Source: JAIVGZ01 sp964552205 (lineage in GTDB: Bacteria; Pseudomonadota; Gammaproteobacteria; Natronospirales; JAIVGZ01). From it: a DNA stretch of 64,000 nt. The notes beneath the pieces are model-generated. The model had not been told where the DNA came from. It did not search any database and saw only the letters and a program-made list of their open reading frames with translations. The stretch is from NCBI GenBank assembly GCA_964552205.1, contig CAZKFT010000005.1, positions 23,105 through 87,104 on the forward strand. Reading direction: 5' to 3'. The position numbers were made by a program, and so were the translations under genes. Positions 25,204 through 34,847 of this stretch are shown piece by piece; the first letter of the stretch is position 1; each line of letters opens with the position of its first letter.

Positions 25204-27136
25204 GCGCCTCGGGGTTGCCGTAAAGCACGAGCACATCCCCAACTTTCACAATCATGTCTGGCGCCGGATCCTTGCCGACGATGCCATCCCGCCTTACCGC
25301 GGTGACGGAAACATTGAGGTCTTCCAGATTGAGGCTGTCCAGCGATTGGCCGGACGCATGACACCCTTCGGCGATTTCCACGCTGTAGAGCTGCTCACGG
25401 AACGCGTGGGAGTCATCCAGAGGAAGGGCGTGTTGGCCACGGAAAACGGTTCGCATCATGGAGTACCGGTCGTCACGCACCTTCTGGATACTCCGCACGA
25501 TCCGCTTGACCGGCACATCGAGCAACTGCAACAGATGAGACGCGACCATCAAACTCGCTTCCAGCGTGTCCGGAATGACTTCCGTAGCACCCGCTTCCTG
25601 CAAACGCTCAAGATTCACGTCATCCCGTGTTCTGACCAGTGTGGGCGTCTTCAACTCCATGTCCCGGATGATGGACAGGATTTTCATGGAGACCGCTGTG
25701 TCGTAGTAGGTGATGACAACAACCCGTGCATGGGCAATGTCGGCCGCCTCCAGGACCTGGCGCTGGGTGGCGTCACCATAATAGACCGGGTCGCCAGCCT
25801 CTCTGGCGGTGCGGACCCTCACCGCATCGAGATCAAGCGCTACAAAGTCGATGTTCTCGTTTTCCAGAAACCTCGCGACGTTCTGGCCAACGCGGCCATA
25901 GCCGATGATCAGCACATGACCCTCGGCTCCGCCAGGATGGGTGGCGATATCGTGCTGCAGGCGGGAGCGCTCATCGTCCGCGTCACCGGAGAACACCTTT
26001 GACGCAATCTTGCCGTTGAATCGCACCAGGCTGGGTGCAAGGACCATTGTGAAAATCACCGTGGCAAGCACGATCTGCGCCACAGATTCAGTCAGGATCC
26101 CTGCAGATATTGCCAACAATGCGACAGCGAGCCCGAACTCGCCACCCTGGGAGAGTGAAATGCCTGTGCGTAGCGAGGATCTCCAATCCGTACACAGCTT
26201 ACGCGCCAAAAATGTGATCAGAGCTGTCTTGAATACCACAAGTGCCACAGTCGCCAGAATCACCCAGTGGAGAATCGACGGCAACGTGTCGAGATTGAGG
26301 AGCATTCCGATAGTGATGAAGAAGAGCCCCAGCAAGATGTCTCGAAATGGTCGGATATCCGCTTCGACCTGATGTTTGAATTCCGTCTCCCCAAGCATCA
26401 TGCCGGCGAGGAATGCTCCCAGTGCAAGCGACAATCCCGCTTCATGAGTCAACCACGCTGCAGCAACGGAAACCAGCAACACAGTGAGCGTGAACAATTC
26501 CGGCGAGCGGGTATAGGCAATCTCGTGAAACATCGGTCGGAGCAGCCATCGGCCCACTCCAAGCATCGCTGCGAAGACAAAGGCACCGGTGAGAAGTGCG
26601 ATGAAGAGCTCCATCGCGATGCTGTTCTCCCCTGCACCGGAAAGTGCAGCAATCAGGATAAGGAAGGGAATGAATGCAACGTCCTGAAAGAGCAAAACAC
26701 CCACAGACAGCCTGCCATGCGGTTGGTTGATCTCCATCTGCTCGGTAAGTTGCTTGATGACAATTGCAGTCGAAGACATCGCCAAGGCACCGCCAAGAAT
26801 GAGTGCAATCTCCCAGCCTAGCCCGAACATCAAAGCCACCGCGCCTATGGCAAGTGTCGACAGCGCAACCTGCGCACCGCCAAGTCCGAGGACAGCACGA
26901 CGCATGGCAATCAATTGGGAGAATGAGAATTCAAGTCCCAGCGTGAACAGAAGAAACACGACGCCGAACTCAGCGAGAAACCGGATGTCCTCCGTGTTGT
27001 CCAGCCAAGCGAGGCCGAATGGCCCAACGACAATGCCAACGAACAGGTACCCGAGAATCGGCGGCAGGCTGAGACGCCGAAATACAGTCACCGCGATGAC
27101 CGAGGCGGCGAGAAGAATGACGACCTGTTCTAGCAT
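25169..27136 (-). CDS. CPA2 (Kef-type) monovalent cation/proton antiporter with TrkA-N and TrkA-C domains
   Basis: A 655-residue protein with twelve or so transmembrane segments in residues 1-380 (Na_H_Exchanger fold: PILGYLFVGIVVGPFGLAWL, GLELSF-type segment LGLEFSFSQLIAMRRAVLG). A TrkA-N Rossmann domain starts about 405 (VLIIGYGRVGQNVARFLE). A TrkA-C domain is at the end (VKVGDVLVLYGNPEALTQAEERIF). It probably moves K+ or Na+ against H+ and is regulated by nucleotide binding. The ATG at 27136 (MLEQVV) is preferred over the TTG two codons upstream. It diverges from the amidohydrolase operon. Confidence 0.94.
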   Translation of the reverse strand: MLEQVVILLAASVIAVTVFRRLSLPPILGYLFVGIVVGPFGLAWLDNTEDIRFLAEFGVVFLLFTLGLEFSFSQLIAMRRAVLGLGGAQVALSTLAIGAVALMFGLGWEIALILGGALAMSSTAIVIKQLTEQMEINQPHGRLSVGVLLFQDVAFIPFLILIAALSGAGENSIAMELFIALLTGAFVFAAMLGVGRWLLRPMFHEIAYTRSPELFTLTVLLVSVAAAWLTHEAGLSLALGAFLAGMMLGETEFKHQVEADIRPFRDILLGLFFITIGMLLNLDTLPSILHWVILATVALVVFKTALITFLARKLCTDWRSSLRTGISLSQGGEFGLAVALLAISAGILTESVAQIVLATVIFTMVLAPSLVRFNGKIASKVFSGDADDERSRLQHDIATHPGGAEGHVLIIGYGRVGQNVARFLENENIDFVALDLDAVRVRTAREAGDPVYYGDATQRQVLEAADIAHARVVVITYYDTAVSMKILSIIRDMELKTPTLVRTRDDVNLERLQEAGATEVIPDTLEASLMVASHLLQLLDVPVKRIVRSIQKVRDDRYSMMRTVFRGQHALPLDDSHAFREQLYSVEIAEGCHASGQSLDSLNLEDLNVSVTAVRRDGIVGKDPAPDMIVKVGDVLVLYGNPEALTQAEERIFRG

Positions 27137-27175
27137 GGGCAAAGCCTACCACCGATGAAGTCATGCTTGACCCAC

Positions 27176-27193
27176 AGGGCGCCCTTGCGCCCT
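27176..27193. promoter_or_regulatory. GC-rich hairpin between the antiporter and amidohydrolase genes
   Basis: AGGGCG at 27176-27181 pairs with CGCCCT at 27188-27193 across a 6-base loop. It lies in the 89-bp divergent spacer, about 33 bp before the amidohydrolase ATG at 27226. It could be an operator or a 5' leader structure; no strong -35/-10 pair is visible near it. No T-run follows, so a terminator is unlikely. Confidence 0.35.
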
Positions 27194-27225
27194 AATGTTG
27201 GCTCGCCCTGATTGTGGAGACCCTG

Positions 27226-28584
27226 ATGCGAGCATTCATCCTCCTTGCTTTGTTTGTCCTGGCAGCGACATGGTCCGTCGCCCAGGCCTCTGGCCCGTTC
27301 CCTTCGACCTACCAGCCCCTGCCGTCGGAAACGGTCCTCATACAGAACGCGACCATCCTGACCGGAACGGGTGAGCGTTTGGACGGCGCCGATGTTCTGA
27401 TGCGCGATGGCGTGATTGCGGCGGTCGGCCGGGGTTTGGCTGCACCGGAGGGTACACGCATCATCGACGGTACCGGTCGCTGGGTGACGCCGGGCATCAT
27501 CGACAACCATTCCCATCTCGGGGTCTATCCATCCCCGGGCGTTCAGGCGCACTCCGACGGCAACGAGATGACGAACCCGAACACCGCGGAAGTCTGGGCT
27601 GAGCATTCGATCTGGCCCCAAGACCCGGGCTTTATCCGGGCGTTGGAGGCGGGAGTCACGACGCTGGCCATCCTGCCGGGGTCCGCCAACCTGTTCGGTG
27701 GACGCATCGTGACGGTACGTAACCTCGTCGGGCGCGGCTACCAGGACATGAAGTTCCCGGATGCACCTCACGGCCTGAAGATGGCCTGTGGCGAAAACCC
27801 GAAGCGGGTTTACGGAGAGGGCCGGCGGTCGGCACCGATGACCCGTATGGGCAATGTAGCGGGCTATCGCAATGCCTGGATTCGCGCAGCGGATTACCAA
27901 AGGCGTCTGAACGAGTACGAGGAGAAAATAGAAAAGGGTGAAACCGCCACCCCGCCAACCCGTGATCTGCAGTTGGAAACCTTGGCAGGTGTCCTGAGTG
28001 GCGAGATCTTCATCCACAACCACTGCTACCGTGCTGACGAAATGTTGGTGATGTTGGATATCGCCGAGGAGTTTGGCTACTCGATCACCTCATTCCACCA
28101 CGCAGTCGAGTCGTACAAGATTGCGGACCGTCTGGCGGAAGCCGATGTCTGTTCCTCCATGTGGGCGGACTGGTGGGGCTTCAAGATCGAGGCCTGGGAC
28201 GGCATCCGCGAGAATGTCGCCATCGTGGAGGCATCAGGGGCATGCGCGATCATCCACTCGGATTCCGCAGTCGGTATACAAAGACTCAATCAGGAGGCTG
28301 GCAAATCCATGGCTGCCGGGCGCCGTGCGGGCATCGACATCACCCCGGAAGTCGCTATCCGCTGGATCACGCTCAACCCCGCGCGTTCGCTGGGCATTGC
28401 TGACCGTACTGGGAGTATCGAGCCCGGCAAGATGGCAGATGTTGTCCTTTGGGACCGTGACCCGTTCAGCACCTATGCGCGCGCTGACATCGTGTTCATG
28501 GATGGTGCTCGTGCGTATGACCGCAATGATCCGGAGCGCCAGCCGCGCACCGACTTCGAACTGGGTATTGGAGGTGCACGATGA
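27226..28584 (+). CDS. Exported metal-dependent amidohydrolase
   Basis: A 452-residue protein. A signal peptide (MRAFILLALFVLAATWSVAQA) leads into an amidohydrolase composite domain (ILTGTGERLDGADVLMRDGVIAAVG), then the TIM barrel. The metal motif HxH is intact as H95-S-H97 in GIIDNHSHLG. Later candidates are IHNHCY, SFHHAVES and the IHSDSAVG Asp. The C-terminal LNPARSLGIADRTGSIEPGKMADVVLW is typical of this superfamily (imidazolonepropionase-related group). GGAGA lies 5 bases before the ATG at 27226, which decides the start over the GTG at 27214. It overlaps the next amidohydrolase by 4 bp (ATGA). The substrate is unknown; a cyclic dipeptide or similar amide is a guess. Confidence 0.9.
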   Translation: MRAFILLALFVLAATWSVAQASGPFPSTYQPLPSETVLIQNATILTGTGERLDGADVLMRDGVIAAVGRGLAAPEGTRIIDGTGRWVTPGIIDNHSHLGVYPSPGVQAHSDGNEMTNPNTAEVWAEHSIWPQDPGFIRALEAGVTTLAILPGSANLFGGRIVTVRNLVGRGYQDMKFPDAPHGLKMACGENPKRVYGEGRRSAPMTRMGNVAGYRNAWIRAADYQRRLNEYEEKIEKGETATPPTRDLQLETLAGVLSGEIFIHNHCYRADEMLVMLDIAEEFGYSITSFHHAVESYKIADRLAEADVCSSMWADWWGFKIEAWDGIRENVAIVEASGACAIIHSDSAVGIQRLNQEAGKSMAAGRRAGIDITPEVAIRWITLNPARSLGIADRTGSIEPGKMADVVLWDRDPFSTYARADIVFMDGARAYDRNDPERQPRTDFELGIGGAR

Positions 28585-29855
28585 ACCGCACCGTGATTGC
28601 AGGGCTTGTAGCTTTGGTGGTCTTCGCACTACCAGCGACCGTCGTACACGCTGAAACGGTCGCCATCACCGGTGCCACAGTACATACCATGGCGCGCGCC
28701 GGTGTCATCGAGAATGCCACCATTGTCATCCGCGATGGCCGCATCCGGGCCGTTGGGGCAGGCGTGGCCGTTCCCAGCGGTGCGCGCGTCATCGATGCGG
28801 CGGGCCGATTGGTCACACCCGGGTTTTTCGATGCGTGGAGCCACATCGGCATCGTCGAGATTTCAGGCATAGACACCACCAATGATGCTGCGACAAACGA
28901 CGCGAGACTTGGCGCTGCGTTCAATGTCGCGGATGCAGTGAACCCGAGGTCGGTGCTGATTCCGGTGAACCGTATCGAGGGCATCACCCGCACCTTGGTC
29001 GTGCCGCAAGCGCGTGGTGGCATGGTGGCCGGGCAGGCCATCGTGATGGACCTCTCCGGCACAGGCGCGGCCATCATCCGCAATCCAGCGGCGATGGTGG
29101 TGCAGCTCGGTGAGCGGGGTGCTTCGATGGCGGGAGGTTCACGTGCAGCGGCCATGCTCCGCTTGCGTGAGACCCTGCAGGATGCTCGTGACTATGCCAG
29201 AAATCGCAGTGCATTCGAGCGCGGCGCGCGGCGTGAGTATGTTGCCTCGCGGCTCGACCTCGAGGCGTGGCAGCTCGTACTCGATGGCACCATTCCGGTG
29301 CTGGCGGCAGTCGAGCGGGCGTCCGACATTGAGGCGCTGTTGCGTTTGAAGGCGGAGTACGGACTGCGCGTCGTGGTGTTCGGTGGCGCTGAGGCCTGGA
29401 TGGTGGCCGACCAGCTGCGTGCAGCGGACGTACCGGTCATCCTCGATCCGCTGGTGAACTTGCCTGGGCGCTTTGAGGCGCTGCATGCGACGGATGCCAA
29501 TGCGGCAAGGCTGCATGCGGCCGGTGTCACCATCGCTTTCGCGACGGCTGACTCGCACAACGCCCGCAACCTGCGGCAGTCCGCAGGCAATGCTGTCGCC
29601 CGCGGCCTGCCTTGGGACGCAGCAATGGCTGCGGTCACTGTGAATGCCGCGACCATCCTCGGCTTGCAGGATTCCGGAACAATCGAATCCGGCAAGGCCG
29701 CCGACCTGGTGATCTGGGATGGCGATCCGCTTGAGGTGATGAGTCACCCCGATGCGGTGTTCGTTGCGGGTCGGCAGGTCCCCATGACCAGCCGGCAAAC
29801 AGAGTTGCGTGACCGTTACCTGCCACGCGAGCGGACACTACCGCATGCCTACTGA
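28581..29855 (+). CDS. Exported amidohydrolase-family protein with degenerate metal site
   Basis: A 424-residue paralogue of the preceding gene. The signal peptide is MNRTVIAGLVALVVFALPATVVHA. It has the same composite beta domain (VIRDGRIRAVGAGVAVPSGARVI) and the closing NAATILGLQDSGTIESGKAADLVIWDGDPLEV. The first metal motif reads FDAWSHIG, so W86 replaces the first His of HxH while H88 is kept. Between the two ends several of the metal-binding histidines seen in the partner are not apparent; an ATADSHNARN segment may give the late Asp. It may be a catalytically impaired subunit that pairs with the first amidohydrolase. It is translationally coupled to it (ATGA) and overlaps the MAPEG gene by 11 bp. 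Confidence 0.88.
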   Translation: MNRTVIAGLVALVVFALPATVVHAETVAITGATVHTMARAGVIENATIVIRDGRIRAVGAGVAVPSGARVIDAAGRLVTPGFFDAWSHIGIVEISGIDTTNDAATNDARLGAAFNVADAVNPRSVLIPVNRIEGITRTLVVPQARGGMVAGQAIVMDLSGTGAAIIRNPAAMVVQLGERGASMAGGSRAAAMLRLRETLQDARDYARNRSAFERGARREYVASRLDLEAWQLVLDGTIPVLAAVERASDIEALLRLKAEYGLRVVVFGGAEAWMVADQLRAADVPVILDPLVNLPGRFEALHATDANAARLHAAGVTIAFATADSHNARNLRQSAGNAVARGLPWDAAMAAVTVNAATILGLQDSGTIESGKAADLVIWDGDPLEVMSHPDAVFVAGRQVPMTSRQTELRDRYLPRERTLPHAY

Positions 29856-30246
29856 ACTCGGAGTCAGCATCACGGCGCTGTATGCAGGGCTATTGGCCAT
29901 GCTCTTGGTGGTACTGACCCTCCGCGTTGTAATGCTCAGGCGCAGGCATCGTGTCGGCATCGGTGATGGCGAGAACCGCGAACTGGCCAAGGCTGTTCGC
30001 GCGCACGCAAACGCGGCGGAGACCATCCCCATTGCCCTGATCTTGTTGCTGCTATGCGAGTTGTCGGGATTCGGCGCCATGCTGCTGCATGGCGCAGGAG
30101 TGACGATGGTGCTCGGGCGCATTCTCCACGCCGCCGGTCTGAGCAGGCACTCAGGAACTTCCGCAGGGCGATTGGTCGGGATGAGTCTCACATTGCTTGT
30201 CGTCCTAGTGATGGCCATCGCCTTGGTCATTCACGCGCTCACCTGA
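29845..30246 (+). CDS. MAPEG-family membrane protein
   Basis: A 133-residue four-helix membrane protein. GDGENRELAKAVRAHANAAETIPIALILLLL is the MAPEG core (the R-A-H-x-N-x-x-E segment lines the active site), followed by LHGAGVTMVLGRILHAAGLS. MAPEG proteins are glutathione-dependent or eicosanoid-related in eukaryotes; bacterial members may act as glutathione transferases. I placed the start at the ATG at 29845, inside the end of the amidohydrolase gene, because upstream residues do not match the family. It ends in a TGATG junction with the thioesterase gene. Confidence 0.85.
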   Translation: MPTELGVSITALYAGLLAMLLVVLTLRVVMLRRRHRVGIGDGENRELAKAVRAHANAAETIPIALILLLLCELSGFGAMLLHGAGVTMVLGRILHAAGLSRHSGTSAGRLVGMSLTLLVVLVMAIALVIHALT

Positions 30247-30728
30247 TGCCCGACAACGGCCCGGATATCAGTGATGAGGTTCTCACCCGACTCAAGACTA
30301 TTGCTGCGGGACTGAAGGGCGTCGAGCTCGAGATTCCGCCGCGCACGGTCGCTTTTCTTGGTGGGCATTTCACGGAGTTCGATGAAGCTGCAGCCGTGCT
30401 CAGGGCACGCTTCCCCGTAAAGCACGACTACCGCAACCCGATGCGCTTCATGCAGGGTGGAATCATCACCGCGGTGATGGACAACACCATGGGTCCTCTG
30501 TGTTTCCTCTGCGGGTTCTTCGGTGTGTCGACACAGATCAACACCGCATTCGTACGCCCAGTCACTCCGGACGAAGAGTGGATTGAAGTCGAGGCACGAA
30601 TTGTGGAACGCACTGCCAACGTGGCCCAGGTCACCGCGGTCACGCGTAATTCGGCGGGAAAGACCGTTGCCCTATGTCAGGCGACCTTCACCGCGTTGTC
30701 GCGGCCGCCCGCCCCCGTGGCTGGTTGA
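30246..30728 (+). CDS. PaaI-type hotdog-fold thioesterase
   Basis: A 160-residue protein of the hotdog/4HBT superfamily. RFMQGGIITAVMDNTMGPLCF carries the conserved H/QGG-helix region (Q instead of the common H in HGG), and VSTQINTAFVRPV plus the VARIVERTANVAQVTAV-like strand complete the fold. It would hydrolyse an acyl-CoA or related thioester in the cytosol. It begins in a TGATG junction with the MAPEG gene. The last 41 bp overlap the convergent MFS permease gene. Confidence 0.82.
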   Translation: MPDNGPDISDEVLTRLKTIAAGLKGVELEIPPRTVAFLGGHFTEFDEAAAVLRARFPVKHDYRNPMRFMQGGIITAVMDNTMGPLCFLCGFFGVSTQINTAFVRPVTPDEEWIEVEARIVERTANVAQVTAVTRNSAGKTVALCQATFTALSRPPAPVAG

Positions 30729-32010
30729 CGAAAAGACAGACAACCGCCGCAGTCGCGAACAGCAGAATGCAGAAAAGGATGGAGCGTTGTAACCCGAACT
30801 GGGTCTGCAGCACGCCCAGTCCGAGAATTCCGAACACCGCGGCGAGTTTGGAAGACAGCCCCCAGAAACCGAAAAACTCGGCGGACTTGGAGCGCGGCGA
30901 CAACACACCCACCAGTGCCCGGCCCGCCGATTGGCTCGAGCCCAGTGACAAGCCGGCAAGACACCCCGCGACGAGAAAGAGGTGCTGGGCTTCCCATTCA
31001 AGATCGAAGTTCGCGTTGATCCACCCGGTGACTTGTGGCGTGGCATAGATGGCGCCGATGGCGACAATCCAGAGAATCAGGGTGAAGATATAGGTCGTCC
31101 GTGCGCCTATGCGATCCTGGATGAAACCGAAGACGATGGCGCCGGTCGCGGCGGTAATCTGCACCACGATGAACATGATGTTGCGGATGCTTTGGTCCCA
31201 ACCGATGACCTGCGCGCCGTAAATGAAGGCAAAGGCGATGACGATGTATACACCCGCCATCGCGAAAAACACCGAGACCATGAGGGTGGCCATGTCCCGG
31301 TAGTGACGCAACTCCAGCATGGTCGCGGTCAATGTACGGAAGCCCATGCGGAGCAGGGAACCTCCTGCAGGGAGGGTTTGTCTGCTCCCGCGCTCCTTGA
31401 GCCAGAGAAAGGTCGGAATCGCTGCGACCATGAAGAAGAACCCGGCGAATGGTCCAACCCATCGGATTCGTTCGAAATTCTCCTCACTGACCTCACCCAG
31501 GAACAATAAAGTGAACCCGGCGGCGACCAGACCGCCTACATAGCCCAATGCCCACCCGAATCCCGAGATCCAACCGAGCTTTTCCGGCGGCCCCAAGTCT
31601 GGAAGGAAGCTGGCAATGAAGGATTCTCCGACCGCATAGGCATAGTTGGACACCACGATGAGCACCATGCCCAGCCATATCCAGCCCGGAGCCACGAAGT
31701 AAAGGCAGCTGGTTGCAAGCACTGTCAGTACATAGCTGTGGAACAAGAACCGCTTCTTGGACGCGGTGAAATCCATGATGGCGCCCAACACCGGGCCGCT
31801 GGCGACCACCATCAGATAGCTGATGGAAAGGGAGATACTCCAGAGCAGGTTTCCCAGCCGGTAATCATCCCCACGGTCACCCACGATGATGCGGGCAAAC
31901 AAGTCCCCGAAGACCACCGTGATGATGAGCAGGGTGTAGGCCTGGTTCGCGAAATCGAACATGGCCCAGCCGAAAATCTCCTTGCGACCGGCCTGTTGGG
32001 AGGTGCTCAT
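30688..32010 (-). CDS. MFS transporter of the UMF1/Atg22-like family
   Basis: A 440-residue protein with about twelve transmembrane segments. The opening EIFGWAMFDFANQAYTLLIITVVF is the signature of the UMF1 (Atg22-like) major facilitator branch, and the DRIGARTTYIFTLILW and GLSLGSSQSAGRALVGVLSP segments fit the family's loops. The ATG at 32010 (MSTSQQAGRKE) is chosen because the conserved DFANQAY motif follows it at the expected distance; the longer frame upstream is not conserved. Yeast Atg22 exports amino acids from the vacuole; bacterial substrates are unknown. It is convergent with the thioesterase (41-bp overlap) and divergent from the M16 gene. Confidence 0.9.
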   Translation of the reverse strand: MSTSQQAGRKEIFGWAMFDFANQAYTLLIITVVFGDLFARIIVGDRGDDYRLGNLLWSISLSISYLMVVASGPVLGAIMDFTASKKRFLFHSYVLTVLATSCLYFVAPGWIWLGMVLIVVSNYAYAVGESFIASFLPDLGPPEKLGWISGFGWALGYVGGLVAAGFTLLFLGEVSEENFERIRWVGPFAGFFFMVAAIPTFLWLKERGSRQTLPAGGSLLRMGFRTLTATMLELRHYRDMATLMVSVFFAMAGVYIVIAFAFIYGAQVIGWDQSIRNIMFIVVQITAATGAIVFGFIQDRIGARTTYIFTLILWIVAIGAIYATPQVTGWINANFDLEWEAQHLFLVAGCLAGLSLGSSQSAGRALVGVLSPRSKSAEFFGFWGLSSKLAAVFGILGLGVLQTQFGLQRSILFCILLFATAAVVCLFVNQPRGRAAATTR

Positions 32011-32118
32011 GGCCGTATTGGACCACAGCCATGGGCATTCAGGCAGGGGGAACTTTCCGTCTGGGCTCTGGTCAGGCAGAATCAGGCCCTCTGGCTTCAA
32101 CCTCAAGGAATTTTGACC

Positions 32119-34845
32119 ATGCGCATTCTGACCTTTGCATTGTCCCTGCTGTTTCTGGCCCTTCCCGTCCATGCATCCGACAACGTGGACATTCCGTTCC
32201 ACCGCTACACCCTGGACAATGGCCTACGCCTGATTGTCCATGTGGACAAGAAGGCCCCGATTGTCGGCGTCAATGTCTGGTACCACGTCGGGTCCAAGGA
32301 TGAGCGTGAGGGCAAGACCGGGTTCGCACACCTGTTTGAACACCTGATGTTCAACGGCACCGAGAATTACGACGAGGACTGGTTCCGCCTGATGGAGCGC
32401 ATCGGCGCTACGGACCTCAACGGCACGACCAATGTCGACCGCACCAACTACTTCCAGAATGTCCCGGTCACGGCACTCGACACCGCGCTGTGGATGGAAT
32501 CTGACCGAATGGGGCATCTGATTGGCGCGGTCACCCAGGAAAAGCTGGATGAGCAACGCGGCGTGGTGCAGAACGAGAAGCGTCAGTCCGAGAACCAGCC
32601 CTATGGTGGCGTCTGGGAGGTCATCTTTGGCAACTCGTTCCCTGAGGGTCATCCGTATTCCTGGCCGGTCATCGGGTACATGGAAGATCTCGACGCCGCG
32701 TCGCTGGACGATGTGCATGAGTGGTTCCGCCAGTACTACGGTGCTGCCAACGCAGTACTTGTCGTTGCCGGCGATGTGGATCCCGAGCATGTATTCGAGC
32801 GCGTGCAGCACTACTTCGGGCATATCCCCGCAGGCCCACCGCTCACACGCCAGGAGGCCTGGGTTGCACGCCGCACGGGCGAGCAGCGCATCCGCATGGA
32901 AGACCGCGTCCCGCAGTCACGCGTCTACAAGGTCTGGAATGTGCCGCAGATGGGTACTGCGGACGGCGATTATCTGAATCTGGTCTCGAGCGTTCTGACC
33001 TCCGGAAGGACCTCGCGCCTGTACGAGCGGCTTGTGTACCGTGAGCAGATTGCAACAGATGTCGCTTCTTTCGTTTACCAAGGTGAAATCGCCGGTCTGT
33101 TCATCGTGATGGCCACCGTTCAACCGGGCGGGGATCTTGCGGCGGTTGAAGCTGCAATTGATGAAGAGATGGCACGCCTTCTGCAACGTGGCGTGACGCG
33201 CTCCGAGCTTGACCGTGTCAAGACTGGCTACCGCGCCGGTTTTGTCCGGGGTATCGAGCGCGTTGGCGGCTTCGGTGGCAAGTCGGACATTCTCGCGCAG
33301 GGCGAGGTCTACTTCCGCGACCCGGCACAGTACCGCGTCCGCCTCGACCGGATTGATGGTGCTTCCACCGCTGATGTACAGCGCGTCGCACGTGAGTGGC
33401 TGTCCGATGGCGTCCTCTCGCTTGAGGTACACCCGTTCCCGCAGTACCGCACGGCAGACGCTGCGGCCGAAAGAACCGCGGGCCCACCGATGCCCGAGGC
33501 GTTCCCGGAGGTGGACTTCCCGACGCCACAGCGCGCAACGCTATCGAACGGACTCAAGGTCCAATTGGTGCAGCGCGACGCCGTACCGGTGGTGAACATG
33601 ACCCTGGTGATGGATGCGGGCTACGCGGCGGACCAGTTTGGTGTGCCCGGCACCGCAAGTCTTGCGATGTCGATGATCACCGAGGGAACGCGGCGCCGGA
33701 ATTCGTTGCAGATCAGTGACCAGCTGCAGCGTCTGGGGGCAAACCTCAACACCGGATCGAACCTGGACATTTCATTCGTGACCATGTCCGCATTGAAGGA
33801 AAATCTTGATGCCTCGCTGGATATTTACGCGGACATCATTCTCAATCCGTCTTTCCCGGAATCGGACTTCAGCCGTCTGCGGCAGCAGCGGCTGGCGCAA
33901 ATCCAGCGTGAGCGTGTCACGCCGGTGCAGATGGCTTTGCGCGTCATGCCGCAACTCATGTACGGCAGCGATCATGCCTATGGCTTGCCACTGACCGGGT
34001 CAGGCACCGTCGCTTCTGTCACAGGAATGACGACGGAGGATCTCCGTACTTTCCACAGCACCTGGTTCAAGCCAAACAACGCCACACTGGTTGTCGTCGG
34101 TGACATCAGCATGGCCGAGCTACAACCGAAACTTGAGCGCTTGTTCCGCGGCTGGTCGGCAGGTGAAGTTCCTACCAAGAATATCGGGGAGGTCGCTCAC
34201 CGTGACAGTTCCACGGTTTACATCATTGACCGTCCAGGATCACAGCAGTCGATCATCTTCGGCGGGCATGTCGCGCCTCCGAAGGGCAATGACGATGAAA
34301 TCGCCATCATGGCCATGAACGACATTCTCGGCGGCTCGTTCACTTCACGCATCAACATGAATCTGCGCGAAGAGAAGGGTTGGGCGTATGGCGCGTTTTC
34401 ATTCATGACCGATGCGAGAGGCCAGCGTCCGTTCATCACATACGCACCTGTGCAGACCGACCGTACTGCGGATTCCATGCGCGAAATGTATGGTGAACTG
34501 ACTGGAATCTTGGGTGCAAACCCGATTGCCGATGATGAATTGGGGAAGGTTGTTGATGATCGCACCAAGTCGTTGCCAGGCCGTTGGGAAACCGGCAACG
34601 CCGTAGCGAGCTCGCTCATCGAGTCGATTCGGTTCGGTTACGACGACGGTTACTGGGACCGGTATGCGGAGAGTTTCCGCAACCTGACAACGAGCCAGTT
34701 GCAGACGGCAGCGGCGTCGGTGGTTCACCCTGACCGCCTCATCTGGGTCGTGGTGGGTGACCGTAGCCGAATCGAAGCCTCCATACGGGAGCTCGGTTAC
34801 GGAAACATCCAGTTCCTCGATGCTGACGGCAACCCGGTAGAGTGA
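32119..34845 (+). CDS. M16-family (insulinase/pitrilysin-like) zinc metallopeptidase, two-domain
   Basis: A 908-residue exported peptidase with two M16 halves. The signal peptide is MRILTFALSLLFLALPVHA. The inverted zinc motif HxxEH is present as H71-L-F-E74-H75 in GFAHLFEHLMF, and VVQNEKRQSE downstream supplies the further Glu ligand. The second half (from about residue 460, RATLSNGLKVQLVQRDAVPV) lacks the HxxEH motif, as in the non-catalytic halves of this clan. It degrades peptides in the periplasm. The start ATG at 32119 has an AAGGAA site 8 bases upstream. It is followed 2 bp later by an M28 peptidase gene, so the two probably form a peptide-degradation unit. Confidence 0.93.
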   Translation: MRILTFALSLLFLALPVHASDNVDIPFHRYTLDNGLRLIVHVDKKAPIVGVNVWYHVGSKDEREGKTGFAHLFEHLMFNGTENYDEDWFRLMERIGATDLNGTTNVDRTNYFQNVPVTALDTALWMESDRMGHLIGAVTQEKLDEQRGVVQNEKRQSENQPYGGVWEVIFGNSFPEGHPYSWPVIGYMEDLDAASLDDVHEWFRQYYGAANAVLVVAGDVDPEHVFERVQHYFGHIPAGPPLTRQEAWVARRTGEQRIRMEDRVPQSRVYKVWNVPQMGTADGDYLNLVSSVLTSGRTSRLYERLVYREQIATDVASFVYQGEIAGLFIVMATVQPGGDLAAVEAAIDEEMARLLQRGVTRSELDRVKTGYRAGFVRGIERVGGFGGKSDILAQGEVYFRDPAQYRVRLDRIDGASTADVQRVAREWLSDGVLSLEVHPFPQYRTADAAAERTAGPPMPEAFPEVDFPTPQRATLSNGLKVQLVQRDAVPVVNMTLVMDAGYAADQFGVPGTASLAMSMITEGTRRRNSLQISDQLQRLGANLNTGSNLDISFVTMSALKENLDASLDIYADIILNPSFPESDFSRLRQQRLAQIQRERVTPVQMALRVMPQLMYGSDHAYGLPLTGSGTVASVTGMTTEDLRTFHSTWFKPNNATLVVVGDISMAELQPKLERLFRGWSAGEVPTKNIGEVAHRDSSTVYIIDRPGSQQSIIFGGHVAPPKGNDDEIAIMAMNDILGGSFTSRINMNLREEKGWAYGAFSFMTDARGQRPFITYAPVQTDRTADSMREMYGELTGILGANPIADDELGKVVDDRTKSLPGRWETGNAVASSLIESIRFGYDDGYWDRYAESFRNLTTSQLQTAAASVVHPDRLIWVVVGDRSRIEASIRELGYGNIQFLDADGNPVE

Positions 34846-34847
34846 AG

